A stretch of DNA of 64,000 nt, from positions 344,914 to 408,913 of the forward strand of contig NZ_FPJW01000001.1 in NCBI RefSeq assembly GCF_900119735.1. The letters are read 5' to 3'. The notes beneath the pieces are model-generated. The model saw nothing but the letters and a program-made list of their open reading frames with translations, made no database searches and had not been told where the DNA came from. Shown piece after piece: positions 10,576 to 19,561 of this stretch (its first letter is position 1; every line of letters starts with the position of its first letter). A program made the translations under genes and the position numbers. The DNA comes from Marinospirillum alkaliphilum DSM 21637. GTDB lineage: Bacteria; Pseudomonadota; Gammaproteobacteria; Pseudomonadales; Halomonadaceae.

Positions 10576-11433
10576 ATGTTAAAGCGCATTCTGATCATTT
10601 TGTTGTTGCTGGTGATCCCCGGCAGCCTGCTGGCAGAGTCGTCAGTGTGGAAGGTGCAGCGGGGCAATTCAGTGGTGTATCTGGCAGGAACCCTGCATCT
10701 GTTGCGTCAACAGGATTTGCCTTTGCCCGAAGCTTTTGACCGGGCTTATGCCCAGTCGGACCGGCTGGTGTTTGAGGTGGAGCTGCAAACACTGACCGAC
10801 CCAGCAGCCCAGCAGCAGATGATGGCCATGATGATGTATCGGGATGGCACCACCCTGAGGCAAAACCTGCGCCCAGAGGTGTATCAGCAACTGAATGATC
10901 ATTTGCGTTCAGTGGGCTTGCCAATGGGGCAACTGGAGCGCTTTCGTCCCCAGATGATCATCCTGAACATTTCCATGATGGAGTTGCAGAAACTGGGTGT
11001 GACGCAGGAGGGTGTGGATTTTATTTTTCACCGCCGGGCATTGCGGGATGGTAAGCGTACCGCTGCTCTGGAAAGCTTGAATCAGCAGTTGCACTATCTG
11101 GCCACCATGGGCGAAGGGCATGAAAATGAACTGGTGATTCAGACGTTGGATCACCTGCATGAAATGCCCGCGTTGATTGACGATATGATTGCTGCATGGC
11201 GTTCGGGGAGCAGGGATGAACTGCACCAATTGATCAACGCCAGCACTCAGGCGGTTCCCGGTGTGTATGAAACCCTGCTGGTGCAGCGCAACCTGAACTG
11301 GTTACCGCAGATTGAGGCGATGTTTGGATCGCCCCACACGGAGATGGTGCTGGTGGGGGCAGGTCATCTGGTGGGGCCGGATGGTTTGCTGGCCCTGCTG
11401 GAACGCCGTGGATACCGGGTCAGCAGCTTCTGA
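10576..11433 (+). CDS. TraB/GumN family protein, exported
   Basis: A 285-residue protein with an N-terminal signal peptide (about residues 1-20, cut near LLA-ES). The TraB/GumN fold is shown by AGTLHLL near residue 37, FEVEL near residue 68 and the C-terminal VLVGAGHLVGPDG followed by LLERRGY. The family is related to TIKI metalloproteases, with conserved GxxH and glutamate residues proposed as catalytic, but bacterial members are largely untested. A ribosome-binding site (AAGGAGAGGG) precedes ATG 10576. Periplasmic or outer-surface location is likely. It is the last gene before dnaX, with a separate transcriptional start region between them. Confidence 0.85.
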   Translation: MLKRILIILLLLVIPGSLLAESSVWKVQRGNSVVYLAGTLHLLRQQDLPLPEAFDRAYAQSDRLVFEVELQTLTDPAAQQQMMAMMMYRDGTTLRQNLRPEVYQQLNDHLRSVGLPMGQLERFRPQMIILNISMMELQKLGVTQEGVDFIFHRRALRDGKRTAALESLNQQLHYLATMGEGHENELVIQTLDHLHEMPALIDDMIAAWRSGSRDELHQLINASTQAVPGVYETLLVQRNLNWLPQIEAMFGSPHTEMVLVGAGHLVGPDGLLALLERRGYRVSSF

Positions 11434-11545
11434 ATAACAGCGGCTGCCGAGTGAGTTGCACGGCAATTTCTGAATTTTGCCGGGGGGTTCATGTTATCCT
11501 TCTGCTTTGTCGTTTTTCCTTTTCAGCAGTCGCGGAAACGAGTTC

Positions 11546-13459
11546 ATGAGTTATCAGGTGCTGGCGCGCAAGTGGCGTCCGAAGAATTTTCATCAGCTGG
11601 TGGGCCAGGATCATGTGCGCAAGGCACTGGTGAATGCGCTGGATACTGACCGGCTGCACCATGCTTATCTGTTCACCGGCACCCGCGGTGTGGGTAAAAC
11701 CACCCTGGCGCGGATTCTGGCCAAATGCCTGAACTGCGAGGAAGGCATCAGCAGTGAGCCCTGTGGGGTTTGTTCTTCCTGCCAGGAAATTGATGCCGGT
11801 CGTTTTGTTGATCTGATAGAGGTGGATGCCGCCAGCCGCACCAAGGTGGAGGACACCCGTGAGCTGCTGGATAATGTGCAGTACTCGCCGACCCGAGGCC
11901 GCTTTAAGGTGTACCTGATTGACGAGGTGCACATGTTGTCCAGCCACAGTTTTAATGCGCTGTTAAAAACCCTCGAAGAACCACCCCCTCACGTCAAATT
12001 CCTGCTGGCGACCACTGATCCGCAGAAGCTGCCGATGACGGTGTTGTCGCGTTGTTTGCAGTTTCAGCTCAAGAACATGCCGCCCGAGCGGGTGGTGGAG
12101 CATCTGCGTTACCTGCTGGGTGAAGAAGGTGTCAGTTATGACGATGCCGCGCTCTGGCTGCTGGGGCGTGCGGCTGACGGTTCCATGCGTGATGCCCTGA
12201 GTCTGACCGATCAGGCGATTGCTTTTGGTCAGGGGCAACTGATCACCGATCAGGTGGCTAGTATGTTGGGGGTGCTGGATCACCGTCACCTGCTGGACCT
12301 GTTGCGTGCGCTGGTGGCACATGATGCTCGGCAGTTGATGGCCGTGGTGGCCGGTCTGGCTGAGCAGGCACCTGATTTTGCAGCCGTTTTGCAGGATCTT
12401 GCCACTCTTTTGCATCGTCTGACGCTGGCGCAGGTGGTGCCGGAAGCCTTGCCACCGGATCAAGCGGATCGGGATGAGCTGGTGCAACTGGCGGCCACCC
12501 TGCCTGCTGAAGAAGTCCAGCTCTTTTATCAGTTGGCGATTGAAGGGCGCCGTGACTTGCCCCTGGCACCTGATCCCCGCACCGGACTGGAAATGACGCT
12601 GTTGCGCATGCTGGCTTTCCGCCCTCAGGGGATTCCTGAGCTGCCGGATCATGACCTGATGACTGGAACCACTCACAGCCCAAAGCCGTCAGCCCCTGAA
12701 CCTTCTGCTGCAGATTTTGCTTGGGCAAAACTGGCGGTGGTGGATGAAATGCCGGTTCAGGGGCCGATGCGTGCTGCCATGCAGGTGAGTGAGCCTGCTC
12801 CGGCTATCCAGCCTGTTGAAACTCAATCTGCTGAAATTCAGTCTGTTGCAATTCAACCTGCTCAGGTCCCGATGGCGGCGGTTGTTGAGGAAGCTGTATC
12901 TGAGCCGGTCATTGCAGAGCCAGTGATTGCAGCGCCTGTTGTTGTCGAATCAGTTGTTACTGAACCGGTTGTTGCCGAGCCTGTTATGGCCGAATCAGCT
13001 GTTGAGTCCCCGGGCGCGGCAGCCTGGGTGCTGGATAGCAACACACTGTTGGATAATGAAGGTTGGCTGCAATTGTTCAGCCAGCTGGATTTACACGGTT
13101 GGGCCGCCAGCCAGGCACGTAACCTGTGTTTACTGGGGCAGGAGGGTTCAACCCTGTTTTTTGCCGCACCGGCTCAGGCGTTGGCGTTTATCAGTGATGA
13201 TACCCGGCGGCAATTGCAGCAGCGTTTACAACAGCTGTTGCAACAGCCGCTGACACTGCAGTTTGAGGCGCGTGATCCCTTGCCGCTGGATAATGTTTCA
13301 GCCCGCCGTGTCAAAATACGTGAACAACAGCATCAGCAGGCTATTGTTGCCTTGCAGCAGCATCCCCACGTACAGGTGTTGCAGCAGACGTTTCAGGCCG
13401 AATTGGATACCGGCAGCGTTGTGCCTGCCGTCTGGATGCAGGACAATACCCTCCATTGA
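11546..13459 (+). CDS. dnaX: DNA polymerase III subunits gamma/tau
   Basis: A 637-residue clamp-loader ATPase that loads the beta sliding clamp and organises the replisome. Walker A is GTRGVGKTT (45-53), a four-cysteine zinc module follows (CLNCEEG to CSSC, about 64-80), Walker B is LIDEVHML and the SRC sensor follows. Domain III ends near residue 360. A linker of about 75 residues is very rich in E, P, V and A with repeated EPV units, then a C-terminal tau-like domain (from about 490) for polymerase or helicase contact. ATG 11546 gives the usual MSYQVLARKWRP start. No clear A-AAA-AAG slippery site was seen, so a frameshifted gamma form is not supported. First gene of dnaX-ybaB-recR. Confidence 0.97.
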   Translation: MSYQVLARKWRPKNFHQLVGQDHVRKALVNALDTDRLHHAYLFTGTRGVGKTTLARILAKCLNCEEGISSEPCGVCSSCQEIDAGRFVDLIEVDAASRTKVEDTRELLDNVQYSPTRGRFKVYLIDEVHMLSSHSFNALLKTLEEPPPHVKFLLATTDPQKLPMTVLSRCLQFQLKNMPPERVVEHLRYLLGEEGVSYDDAALWLLGRAADGSMRDALSLTDQAIAFGQGQLITDQVASMLGVLDHRHLLDLLRALVAHDARQLMAVVAGLAEQAPDFAAVLQDLATLLHRLTLAQVVPEALPPDQADRDELVQLAATLPAEEVQLFYQLAIEGRRDLPLAPDPRTGLEMTLLRMLAFRPQGIPELPDHDLMTGTTHSPKPSAPEPSAADFAWAKLAVVDEMPVQGPMRAAMQVSEPAPAIQPVETQSAEIQSVAIQPAQVPMAAVVEEAVSEPVIAEPVIAAPVVVESVVTEPVVAEPVMAESAVESPGAAAWVLDSNTLLDNEGWLQLFSQLDLHGWAASQARNLCLLGQEGSTLFFAAPAQALAFISDDTRRQLQQRLQQLLQQPLTLQFEARDPLPLDNVSARRVKIREQQHQQAIVALQQHPHVQVLQQTFQAELDTGSVVPAVWMQDNTLH

Positions 13460-13483
13460 TTTTAATGTTTGCAGGAGAATCTC

Positions 13484-13816
13484 ATGTTTAAAGGTATGGG
13501 TGACATGGGCAAGCTGATGAAGCAGGCCCAGGAAATGCAGGAAAAAATGCAGAAACTGCAGGAAGAAGCCGCCAATGCCACTGCTGTGGGTGAAGCGGGC
13601 GCTGGATTGGTGAAAGTCACCATGACCGGGCGTCATGATGTGCGCAAGGTTGAAATTGATTCCAGCCTGCTGCAGGAAGATAAAGAAATGCTGGAAGACT
13701 TGCTGGCTGCTGCAGTGAATGATGCCGTGCGTCGTGTTGAGCAGCTGAGCAAGGACAAGATGGCAGAACTGACAGCGGGTATTCCGCTGCCACCCGGCTT
13801 TAAAATGCCCTTCTAA
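13484..13816 (+). CDS. ybaB: YbaB/EbfC nucleoid-associated protein
   Basis: A 110-residue dimeric DNA-binding protein, nearly always encoded between dnaX and recR. The methionine- and glutamine-rich N-terminus ([16 protein letters not shown]) forms the coiled part. [17 protein letters not shown] is the central sheet, and [10 protein letters not shown] the typical C-terminal tail. ATG 13484 follows AGGAGAATCTC; an upstream in-frame TTG at 13469 would place the ribosome-binding site inside the gene. The role is DNA compaction and possibly RecR-linked repair. Confidence 0.96.
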   Translation: MFKGMGDMGKLMKQAQEMQEKMQKLQEEAANATAVGEAGAGLVKVTMTGRHDVRKVEIDSSLLQEDKEMLEDLLAAAVNDAVRRVEQLSKDKMAELTAGIPLPPGFKMPF

Positions 13817-13837
13817 ACCCATGCAAGTCTGACCCAG

Positions 13838-14458
13838 ATGCAATTCAGTCCCCTGATCGAAGAGCTGATCCAGGCATTACGTTGTTTGCCTGGTGTCGGC
13901 CCGAAAAGTGCCCAGCGCATGGCATTACACCTGCTTGAGCGTGATCGCCAGGGCGGGCAGCGCCTGTCCTCGGTATTGGCACGTGCAATGGAGCAGGTGG
14001 GCCATTGCAAGAATTGCCGCACCCTGACCGAAGAAGACCTGTGCCGTATCTGCAGCAGCGGTCGCCGTAATCAAAACGTACTCTGTGTGGTGGAAACCCC
14101 CGCAGACATGCTGGCGCTGGAGCAGAGTGGTGTGTATGACGGCCGCTATTTTGTGCTGCTCGGCCACCTGTCACCGCTGGAAGGCATCGGCCCGGAAGAT
14201 CTGGGGTTTGATGAGTTATTGCAACGCCTGAAAGATGAACCGGTGGATGAAGTGATTCTGGCCACCAATCCTACGCTGGAAGGCGAAACCACGGCACAAT
14301 ACCTGGTGGAGCTGTTGGCTGGCTTGCCACTGAAGGTGACCCACCTGGCACATGGTATTCCACTGGGTGGTGAGCTTGAATTTATCGATGGTGGCACCCT
14401 GTCGCGGGCTTTTGCCGGGCGCCTGGGTTTCGCCACCCGCAAGGATTCTGACGGATGA
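13838..14458 (+). CDS. recR: recombination protein RecR
   Basis: A 206-residue repair protein that works with RecF and RecO to load RecA on gapped DNA. The helix-hairpin-helix is [16 protein letters not shown] (residues 18-33), the zinc finger [16 protein letters not shown] (57-72), and the Toprim domain begins at [15 protein letters not shown]. The C-terminus has the [16 protein letters not shown] Walker-B-like segment. The reading frame ends inside rnd, with the rnd ATG overlapping the stop (ATGA), suggesting translational coupling. Confidence 0.97.
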   Translation: MQFSPLIEELIQALRCLPGVGPKSAQRMALHLLERDRQGGQRLSSVLARAMEQVGHCKNCRTLTEEDLCRICSSGRRNQNVLCVVETPADMLALEQSGVYDGRYFVLLGHLSPLEGIGPEDLGFDELLQRLKDEPVDEVILATNPTLEGETTAQYLVELLAGLPLKVTHLAHGIPLGGELEFIDGGTLSRAFAGRLGFATRKDSDG

Positions 14459-15585
14459 GTCTACCTCACGTCTGGGTTGATGACCCGGAACAACTGGATG
14501 CCCTCTGTGCTGCCTGGATGGAGCTGGAGGAGCTGGCCATGGATACTGAATTCATCCGCACGGATACCTTTTACCCGAAACCCGCCTTGTTGCAGGTGGG
14601 TGATGGTCAGGCTTGTTATCTGCTGGATGTGTTGGCGCTGGGCAAGCCTGAATCCCTGCGTCGTTTGCTGGTGGGTGGTCCGGTCAAGGTTTTCCACAGC
14701 TGTTCGGAAGACCTGGAAATGCTGCAGCACTGGTTGGGTGTATTACCCACACCGCTCATTGATACCCAGTTGGCTGCGGCGGTGGCTGAGCAGGAAACCG
14801 GCATGGGCTATTCCCGACTGGTGGAGCGACTGCTTCAGATCAGCCTGGAAAAGGGTGAAACCCGTTCCAACTGGTTGCAGCGGCCTTTGACTGAGTCGCA
14901 GCAGCACTATGCGGCGCTGGATGTGGAATACCTGCTGCCAGTCTGGCAGTTATTGAAAAATCGCCTGCTGGAACAGGGCCGCCTGGAGCTGGTGCGCGAA
15001 GAAAGTCAGTGGTTGGTGACGGAAGCTGCCAGTGATGCACCGGAAGATGCCTGGTTGCGTTGTAAGCAGGCATGGCGTCTGGATTCACCGCAACTGGCGG
15101 TGCTGCAGCAGTTGGCGCGCTGGCGTGAAGCCACCGCTCGTCATCTGGATCGACCGCGCAGTCGTGTGGCTTCCGATGGCCTGCTGCAGCTTTTAGCCGA
15201 AAAACAGCCACGCCATGCCGCTGCTCTGGCAGCCTTGCCCGATGCAACACCTGGCTGGATCAAGCGTTATGGTGAAGCGGTGCTGGCGGAAATCGAAATG
15301 GCTCGTCAGCTACCCACGGAAGCCTTGCCAGTTCCGCTGATTTCGCCGATGAGTCAGGTGTATAAACAGCAACGCAAACGCCTGAAGCAGGCGCTGGATC
15401 AACTGGCTGAAAAACTCCAGTTACCGGCAGAGCTGTTAACCCGCCGCCGTCAGCAGGAGGAGTGGTTGCAGGCGCTGAGTTGTGGGCAGCAGCCTGAAGT
15501 GCCGGAAGACTGGCCGAGCTGGCGTCGTGAAGTGCTGGAACATTTGGTTGAAAACCTGGCAAAAAATGAAGGTAAGCCTGAATGA
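14455..15585 (+). CDS. rnd: ribonuclease D
   Basis: A 376-residue 3'-5' exoribonuclease that trims tRNA precursors and other small RNAs. The DEDD exonuclease domain starts with [12 protein letters not shown] (Asp30 and Glu32), followed by [11 protein letters not shown] and the [23 protein letters not shown] motif (Tyr and Asp of the DEDDy class). An HRDC domain follows at about 205-290. It overlaps recR by four bases and the next gene ycgL by four bases, so recR-rnd-ycgL-ycgN probably form one transcript. Confidence 0.96.
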   Translation: MSLPHVWVDDPEQLDALCAAWMELEELAMDTEFIRTDTFYPKPALLQVGDGQACYLLDVLALGKPESLRRLLVGGPVKVFHSCSEDLEMLQHWLGVLPTPLIDTQLAAAVAEQETGMGYSRLVERLLQISLEKGETRSNWLQRPLTESQQHYAALDVEYLLPVWQLLKNRLLEQGRLELVREESQWLVTEAASDAPEDAWLRCKQAWRLDSPQLAVLQQLARWREATARHLDRPRSRVASDGLLQLLAEKQPRHAAALAALPDATPGWIKRYGEAVLAEIEMARQLPTEALPVPLISPMSQVYKQQRKRLKQALDQLAEKLQLPAELLTRRRQQEEWLQALSCGQQPEVPEDWPSWRREVLEHLVENLAKNEGKPE

Positions 15586-15869
15586 GAATTCTGACAGAGG
15601 TGTTTGCCAGTCCGGTAAAGGATGAAATGTACCTTTATGTGGACAAACAAAAGGGACTGAAGCCGGTTCCCAAAGAGTTGCTGGATCACTTTGGTAAACC
15701 TCGCGCAGTGATGACAATGCTGCTGACTCCGGAAAAAACACTGGCTAGAATTGAGGCCAGTGAAGTTTGTAAAGCGCTGATGATTCAGGGTTATTACCTG
15801 CAGATGCCTCCGGCAAGGGAAGAATACCTGCTGGATCTTTATCGTGCGCCCACCGAGGCGCGTTATTGA
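15582..15869 (+). CDS. ycgL: YcgL domain protein
   Basis: A 95-residue small protein of the YcgL family, widespread in gammaproteobacteria and typically next to rnd. It begins with [21 protein letters not shown], and has the family features of a basic patch (KQKGLKPVPKELL) and the MTMLLTPEKTLARIEA core. The fold is a small alpha/beta domain known from structure; the function is not established. It starts in the rnd stop codon and ends in the ycgN start (TGATG). Confidence 0.93.
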   Translation: MRILTEVFASPVKDEMYLYVDKQKGLKPVPKELLDHFGKPRAVMTMLLTPEKTLARIEASEVCKALMIQGYYLQMPPAREEYLLDLYRAPTEARY

Positions 15870-16330
15870 TGCCTGCTACAGCTGTCGGTTTGCGCAAGGA
15901 TTTCTGGTTGTTGCCGCTGGAGAAGTTGCAGGATGCCGAGTGGGAAGCCCTTTGTGATGGTTGTGGGCGTTGTTGCCTGCACAAGCTGCAAGATGAAGAA
16001 GATGACCAGGTCTATTACACGGATGTGGCCTGCAAACTACTGGATTTAACCAGTTGCCGCTGCAGTCGTTACAAACGCAGGCTGGAATATGTGCCGGATT
16101 GTATGTCCATTCGCAGTGAAGGGGAGGCCGTGTTCCCCTTGTTGCCACCGACCTGTGCTTACCGCTTGCGTCATGCTGGCAAGTCGCTGCCGGTCTGGCA
16201 TCCCTTGTTAACCGGGGATGATCAAGCCATGCATCTGGCAGGAATCAGTGTGCGCGGTCAGGTGGTTTGTGAAACCCGGTTGGCCAGGGATGAGGATCTT
16301 GAAGAGCGCATCATCCACTGGATCAATTGA
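15869..16330 (+). CDS. ycgN: YcgN/YkgJ-type zinc or iron-sulfur cluster protein
   Basis: About 153 residues from ATG 15869. It belongs to the UPF0260 (YcgN) family. The cysteine motif CDGCGRCCLHKL near residue 29 is the CxxCxxCC signature of the YkgJ-like group, thought to bind a metal centre. Additional conserved cysteines appear at CKLLDLTSCRCSRYKRR, in PDCMSI and in PPTCAYR. Biochemical function is unknown. The stop of ycgL and this ATG share one base, so the TTG three bases upstream is less likely. Confidence 0.93.
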   Translation: MPATAVGLRKDFWLLPLEKLQDAEWEALCDGCGRCCLHKLQDEEDDQVYYTDVACKLLDLTSCRCSRYKRRLEYVPDCMSIRSEGEAVFPLLPPTCAYRLRHAGKSLPVWHPLLTGDDQAMHLAGISVRGQVVCETRLARDEDLEERIIHWIN

Positions 16331-16426
16331 TTTTTCGAACAAAAAGATTACAGCTTGTTTCTTTTAATCCGGGGCCAGCCCTACTAGTATGGTTGCCTCA
16401 AATAACTGACCTGAACTCGATCAACC

Positions 16427-16789
16427 ATGGATAGTCTGATTCTTCTCAGCTGGTTCGCTTACCTGATCAGCAGTGTTTTGCTGCTGCTGGCAAGCTGGAA
16501 ACTCCTGCTCTGGCTTCCCTTTACCCTCCGTGCCGGTGTATTTTTAAGCCAGTTGGCTATTTTGTTGGTGCCTGCTGCGGTTAATGATACTGCGCTGGCT
16601 CCTGCTTTTATTGTGTTGATTCTGGATCTTTTGGGTCGAGTACCAGCCGTAGTGCTGATTGAAAAAGCACTGCCGCTGTTGATTGCCCTGGTGTTGGCCT
16701 GGCCTTTGGCGCTGCTTTGGGGTTGGGCCAGAAAGCGACTGCAGCAGCAGTCTGCAGCCAGGGAAGCGGCTGAGCAGGAAAAAGAATAA
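16427..16789 (+). CDS. hypothetical membrane protein with three helices
   Basis: A 120-residue protein with about three membrane helices (roughly residues 4-30, 35-55 and 75-97). They are separated by short loops, with a charged, glutamine- and glutamate-rich tail (RKRLQQQSAAREAAEQEKE) that probably faces the cytoplasm. ATG 16427 follows a stretch without a strong Shine-Dalgarno. It is 49 bases upstream of the next membrane protein on the same strand and probably co-transcribed with it. I do not recognise the family. It begins the uncharacterised run discussed in the findings. Confidence 0.65.
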   Translation: MDSLILLSWFAYLISSVLLLLASWKLLLWLPFTLRAGVFLSQLAILLVPAAVNDTALAPAFIVLILDLLGRVPAVVLIEKALPLLIALVLAWPLALLWGWARKRLQQQSAAREAAEQEKE

Positions 16790-16838
16790 CCATTTTTTAT
16801 TTGAACCTTGCACGTAACAAGACAGGAAAACTCAAGTC

Positions 16839-17501
16839 ATGGTCGGATTTGTCATCATCTTAACGCTTGTCATGCTGATTGCCGGTGTGTTTGGTGGACT
16901 GATTAACTTCTATCTGCTGAATCAGAACAACCGGGATACCACCGGTATGCTGCGCTGTGTCGTGGTGGGTGTGGGTGCCGCTTTTCTGGTGCCAGTGGCA
17001 CTGGATCTGGTCGGTAGCGGTATGGTTACCCAGAGCCAGAATGACCCGGGCCAATTGTTGATTTATACCGGTTTGTGTCTGATTGCTGCGATTGCCTCCC
17101 GGGTAGTGGTGACCAACAAGCTGGATCGTACCCTGTTGGCTGCTGACTCTGCCAAAGCTGAGGTTGATGATTTACGCGTTCAGGTTAAACAGTTGCACCA
17201 AACCTTGTTGCCGCTGATTGAAACTGAAACCGAGATGGAAAACACCAAGGCCGAGGATCAGGAAGTACTGGACGATCTGGATGTGGCTGCTACCCAGGTG
17301 CTGAAAGCACTGGGCACGGGCCGCTATATCTTCCGTACTCAGGAAAGCCTGCTGCAGGAACTGGATATGGCAGACAATGATGTGCTTAAATCACTGAATA
17401 TTCTGGTGACGCGAGGTCTGGCAGGCAAGGTGAACTCCAGTTGGGGATTGCGCTGGCACCTCAGTGAGCGTGGCCGTCGACTGGCGGAAGCCAGCGTTTA
17501 A
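16839..17501 (+). CDS. membrane protein with C-terminal winged-helix-like region (YLATT-like)
   Basis: A 220-residue protein. Three membrane helices lie in the first 90 residues, with the motif GGLINFYLLNQN after the first. A coiled segment (about 95-140, EVDDLRVQVKQLHQTL) leads to a soluble C-terminal domain (about 145-220) that looks like a winged helix: TRYIF-like start, then ESLLQELDMADNDVLKSLNILVTRGLAGKV and GLRWHLSERGRRLA. The GGxxNFYL segment resembles the YEATS-associated three-helix (YLATT) membrane family, recalled from memory and not tested. If so, it would be a membrane-tethered regulator or adaptor. The VWA gene starts 13 bases after its stop. Confidence 0.7.
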   Translation: MVGFVIILTLVMLIAGVFGGLINFYLLNQNNRDTTGMLRCVVVGVGAAFLVPVALDLVGSGMVTQSQNDPGQLLIYTGLCLIAAIASRVVVTNKLDRTLLAADSAKAEVDDLRVQVKQLHQTLLPLIETETEMENTKAEDQEVLDDLDVAATQVLKALGTGRYIFRTQESLLQELDMADNDVLKSLNILVTRGLAGKVNSSWGLRWHLSERGRRLAEASV

Positions 17502-17514
17502 GGAGAAAACAACA

Positions 17515-19542
17515 ATGTTCGGATACAAGGCATTCTGCAGACTGCTGATGTTGCTGCTGCTTCCTGCCCTGCTGACTGTCAGTGCACCGCTGCTGGCAGC
17601 AACCCCCCAGCCGGATGTGCGCCTGGTGGTTGATATTTCCGGCAGTATGCGGCGCACGGATCCGAACAACCTGCGTATACCGGCTACCAATCTGCTGATT
17701 GATCTGTTACCTGCTGACAGCCGAGCCGGGATCTGGACCTTTGGTGCTTATGTCAACATGCTGGTCCCTCACGGGGCTGTTGATGAAGCCTGGCGCACCA
17801 ATGCACGACAGCAAGCCGCCAAGATCAACTCAGTTGCTTTGTTTACCGATATTGAAAATGCCATCGAGCGGGCAAGCTGGGATCATGCCCGCCCTGCACC
17901 TGGGCGTGAGCGTCATATCATCCTGTTGTCTGATGGTCTGGTTGATATTTCTGAAAAACCAACGGCGGCTGCACGTGCGGAAGAAAACCAGAAGTCTCGT
18001 GATCACCTGCTGAGAACACTGGTGCCGCGTTTGGCAGATGCTGGTTTTGTGATTCATACCCTGGCGCTGTCTGATGAAGCAGACCATGACTTGATGGCCA
18101 CCATGGCACAGCGTACCGGTGGTTTGCATGCCATTGCCTACGATGCTGATGACCTGATGCCACTGTTGCTGCAGATCCTGAATCGTTTCATGCCATCTGA
18201 GGAAGTGCCGCTGCTGGGCAATCGCTTCCTGATCGACTCTGCCATTGATGAGTTCACTGCGCTGGTATTCCATGCGCCTGCTGCTACGGTTGCCTTGCAT
18301 GCTCCCTCCGGACAGCGCCATAGCCGTGAAGAACCGGTACGTCATATTCGCTGGCACGGTAATGAGCGTTATACCCTGATTACTGTCAGTCGCCCGGAAG
18401 CGGGTGAGTGGCGCATCGAAACGCCTGAACATCCTGACAACCGGGTCACCGTGGTATCGGATATTCGTTTGCAGAGCTCTGGTTTTCCATCCACTGTTTA
18501 TCGGGGTTTCCCGCAGCAACTGGAAGTCTGGTTCACCGAAGAAGGCCAGGTGGTGGGGCGTCGTGAGTTCCTTGGTCTGTTGGAAAGCAAGGCACACCAT
18601 AGCAAGGGTGGTCAGGTGTTGGGTGAGTACGCCATGCCTCTGGCTGCCAATCGCCCACGTTATGCCACCAGCATCACAGAGTTCCCGCAACTGGGTGAAC
18701 AAACCCTGAAGGTGGAAGTGGATGGTCGTACTTTCCGTCGTCAGTTGGTGCATAGTTTCAACGTGCAGGATGTGGTGGCGGCCACCTTGCAACAACCGGA
18801 AGATGGCAGTCCACCACGTGTGATCCTGCGCACTCAGCATCCTGAACTGCGGCCTTCGGATATTCGTTTCACCATTACTGCCAATGGTCAGCCGCTGACA
18901 CCGGAATATCGCGGTGATGGCGAGTGGAAGGTTGATCTGGGTGGTCTGGATCGCAGTCAGGCACAGACGTTGGAAGTGGAAGTGCAGGGCCAGTTGCAGA
19001 ACCGTGCCATTCAGGTTGACCTGCCTAACATGCTGTTGCCACCCCGCATTGCGGGAACGCAGGCATCTCGCCCTGACTTGATGGACAGTCCGGCTGATGA
19101 GCCACCACCGCCTGCTTTTGTGCCAACCCTGCCACCGGCACAACAGGCTGTGCCGGCACCGATTGTTCCTGTGCCACCAGCAGCTCAGCCTGCTGCTCCG
19201 GTTCCGGCTCCGGCTCCAGCTCCAGCACCGGGGGTTCCTGCAGAACCTGCAGTTGCACCTGAGGCCGAAGCTGTTGCGCCACCGGCCAGCAGTCGTGGAA
19301 TAGAGTTGCCATCACTGGACTTGTCACCCATCGAGAGCTGGGATGATCCCCGCATGTTGTGGATCTACATTGCGCTGGGTGTGGCCAATATCCTGTTGTT
19401 CCTGATCGCTTTCCTGATGTACCGGCGCTTTGTGAACAAGCGCAAGGCACGTGAACAGGCGCAGAATATGGAAGCGGTGGATCTGGAACTTGAAGATCTG
19501 GATGACGGACTGGACTTTGATGACCAGGACGATCGTCGCTGA
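17515..19542 (+). CDS. VWA-domain protein with signal peptide and C-terminal membrane anchor
   Basis: A 675-residue exported protein. The signal peptide covers about residues 1-29 (cut near LLA-AT). A von Willebrand A domain follows, with a complete MIDAS start DISGSM (40-45) and the LLSDGLVDISEK region near 140. Middle beta-rich domains (about 235-510) resemble an extracellular scaffold. A proline/alanine linker (about 525-605, with runs of PAPAPAP) leads to a single membrane helix (about 613-638, LWIYIALGVANILLFLIAFLMY) and an acidic cytoplasmic tail ending LDFDDQDDRR. ATG 17515 has AAGGAG about nine bases upstream. The topology places the VWA domain in the periplasm. It probably shares a transcript with the two preceding membrane protein genes. 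Confidence 0.85.
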   Translation: MFGYKAFCRLLMLLLLPALLTVSAPLLAATPQPDVRLVVDISGSMRRTDPNNLRIPATNLLIDLLPADSRAGIWTFGAYVNMLVPHGAVDEAWRTNARQQAAKINSVALFTDIENAIERASWDHARPAPGRERHIILLSDGLVDISEKPTAAARAEENQKSRDHLLRTLVPRLADAGFVIHTLALSDEADHDLMATMAQRTGGLHAIAYDADDLMPLLLQILNRFMPSEEVPLLGNRFLIDSAIDEFTALVFHAPAATVALHAPSGQRHSREEPVRHIRWHGNERYTLITVSRPEAGEWRIETPEHPDNRVTVVSDIRLQSSGFPSTVYRGFPQQLEVWFTEEGQVVGRREFLGLLESKAHHSKGGQVLGEYAMPLAANRPRYATSITEFPQLGEQTLKVEVDGRTFRRQLVHSFNVQDVVAATLQQPEDGSPPRVILRTQHPELRPSDIRFTITANGQPLTPEYRGDGEWKVDLGGLDRSQAQTLEVEVQGQLQNRAIQVDLPNMLLPPRIAGTQASRPDLMDSPADEPPPPAFVPTLPPAQQAVPAPIVPVPPAAQPAAPVPAPAPAPAPGVPAEPAVAPEAEAVAPPASSRGIELPSLDLSPIESWDDPRMLWIYIALGVANILLFLIAFLMYRRFVNKRKAREQAQNMEAVDLELEDLDDGLDFDDQDDRR

Positions 19543-19561
19543 GTTTCGGGAGCCGTGCTGA

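Noticed and set aside
11434-11545. possible 4.5S (SRP) RNA gene before dnaX
   Set aside because: SRP RNA is often near dnaX, but the conserved GGAAGGAAGCAGCC-type core is not found in the gap.
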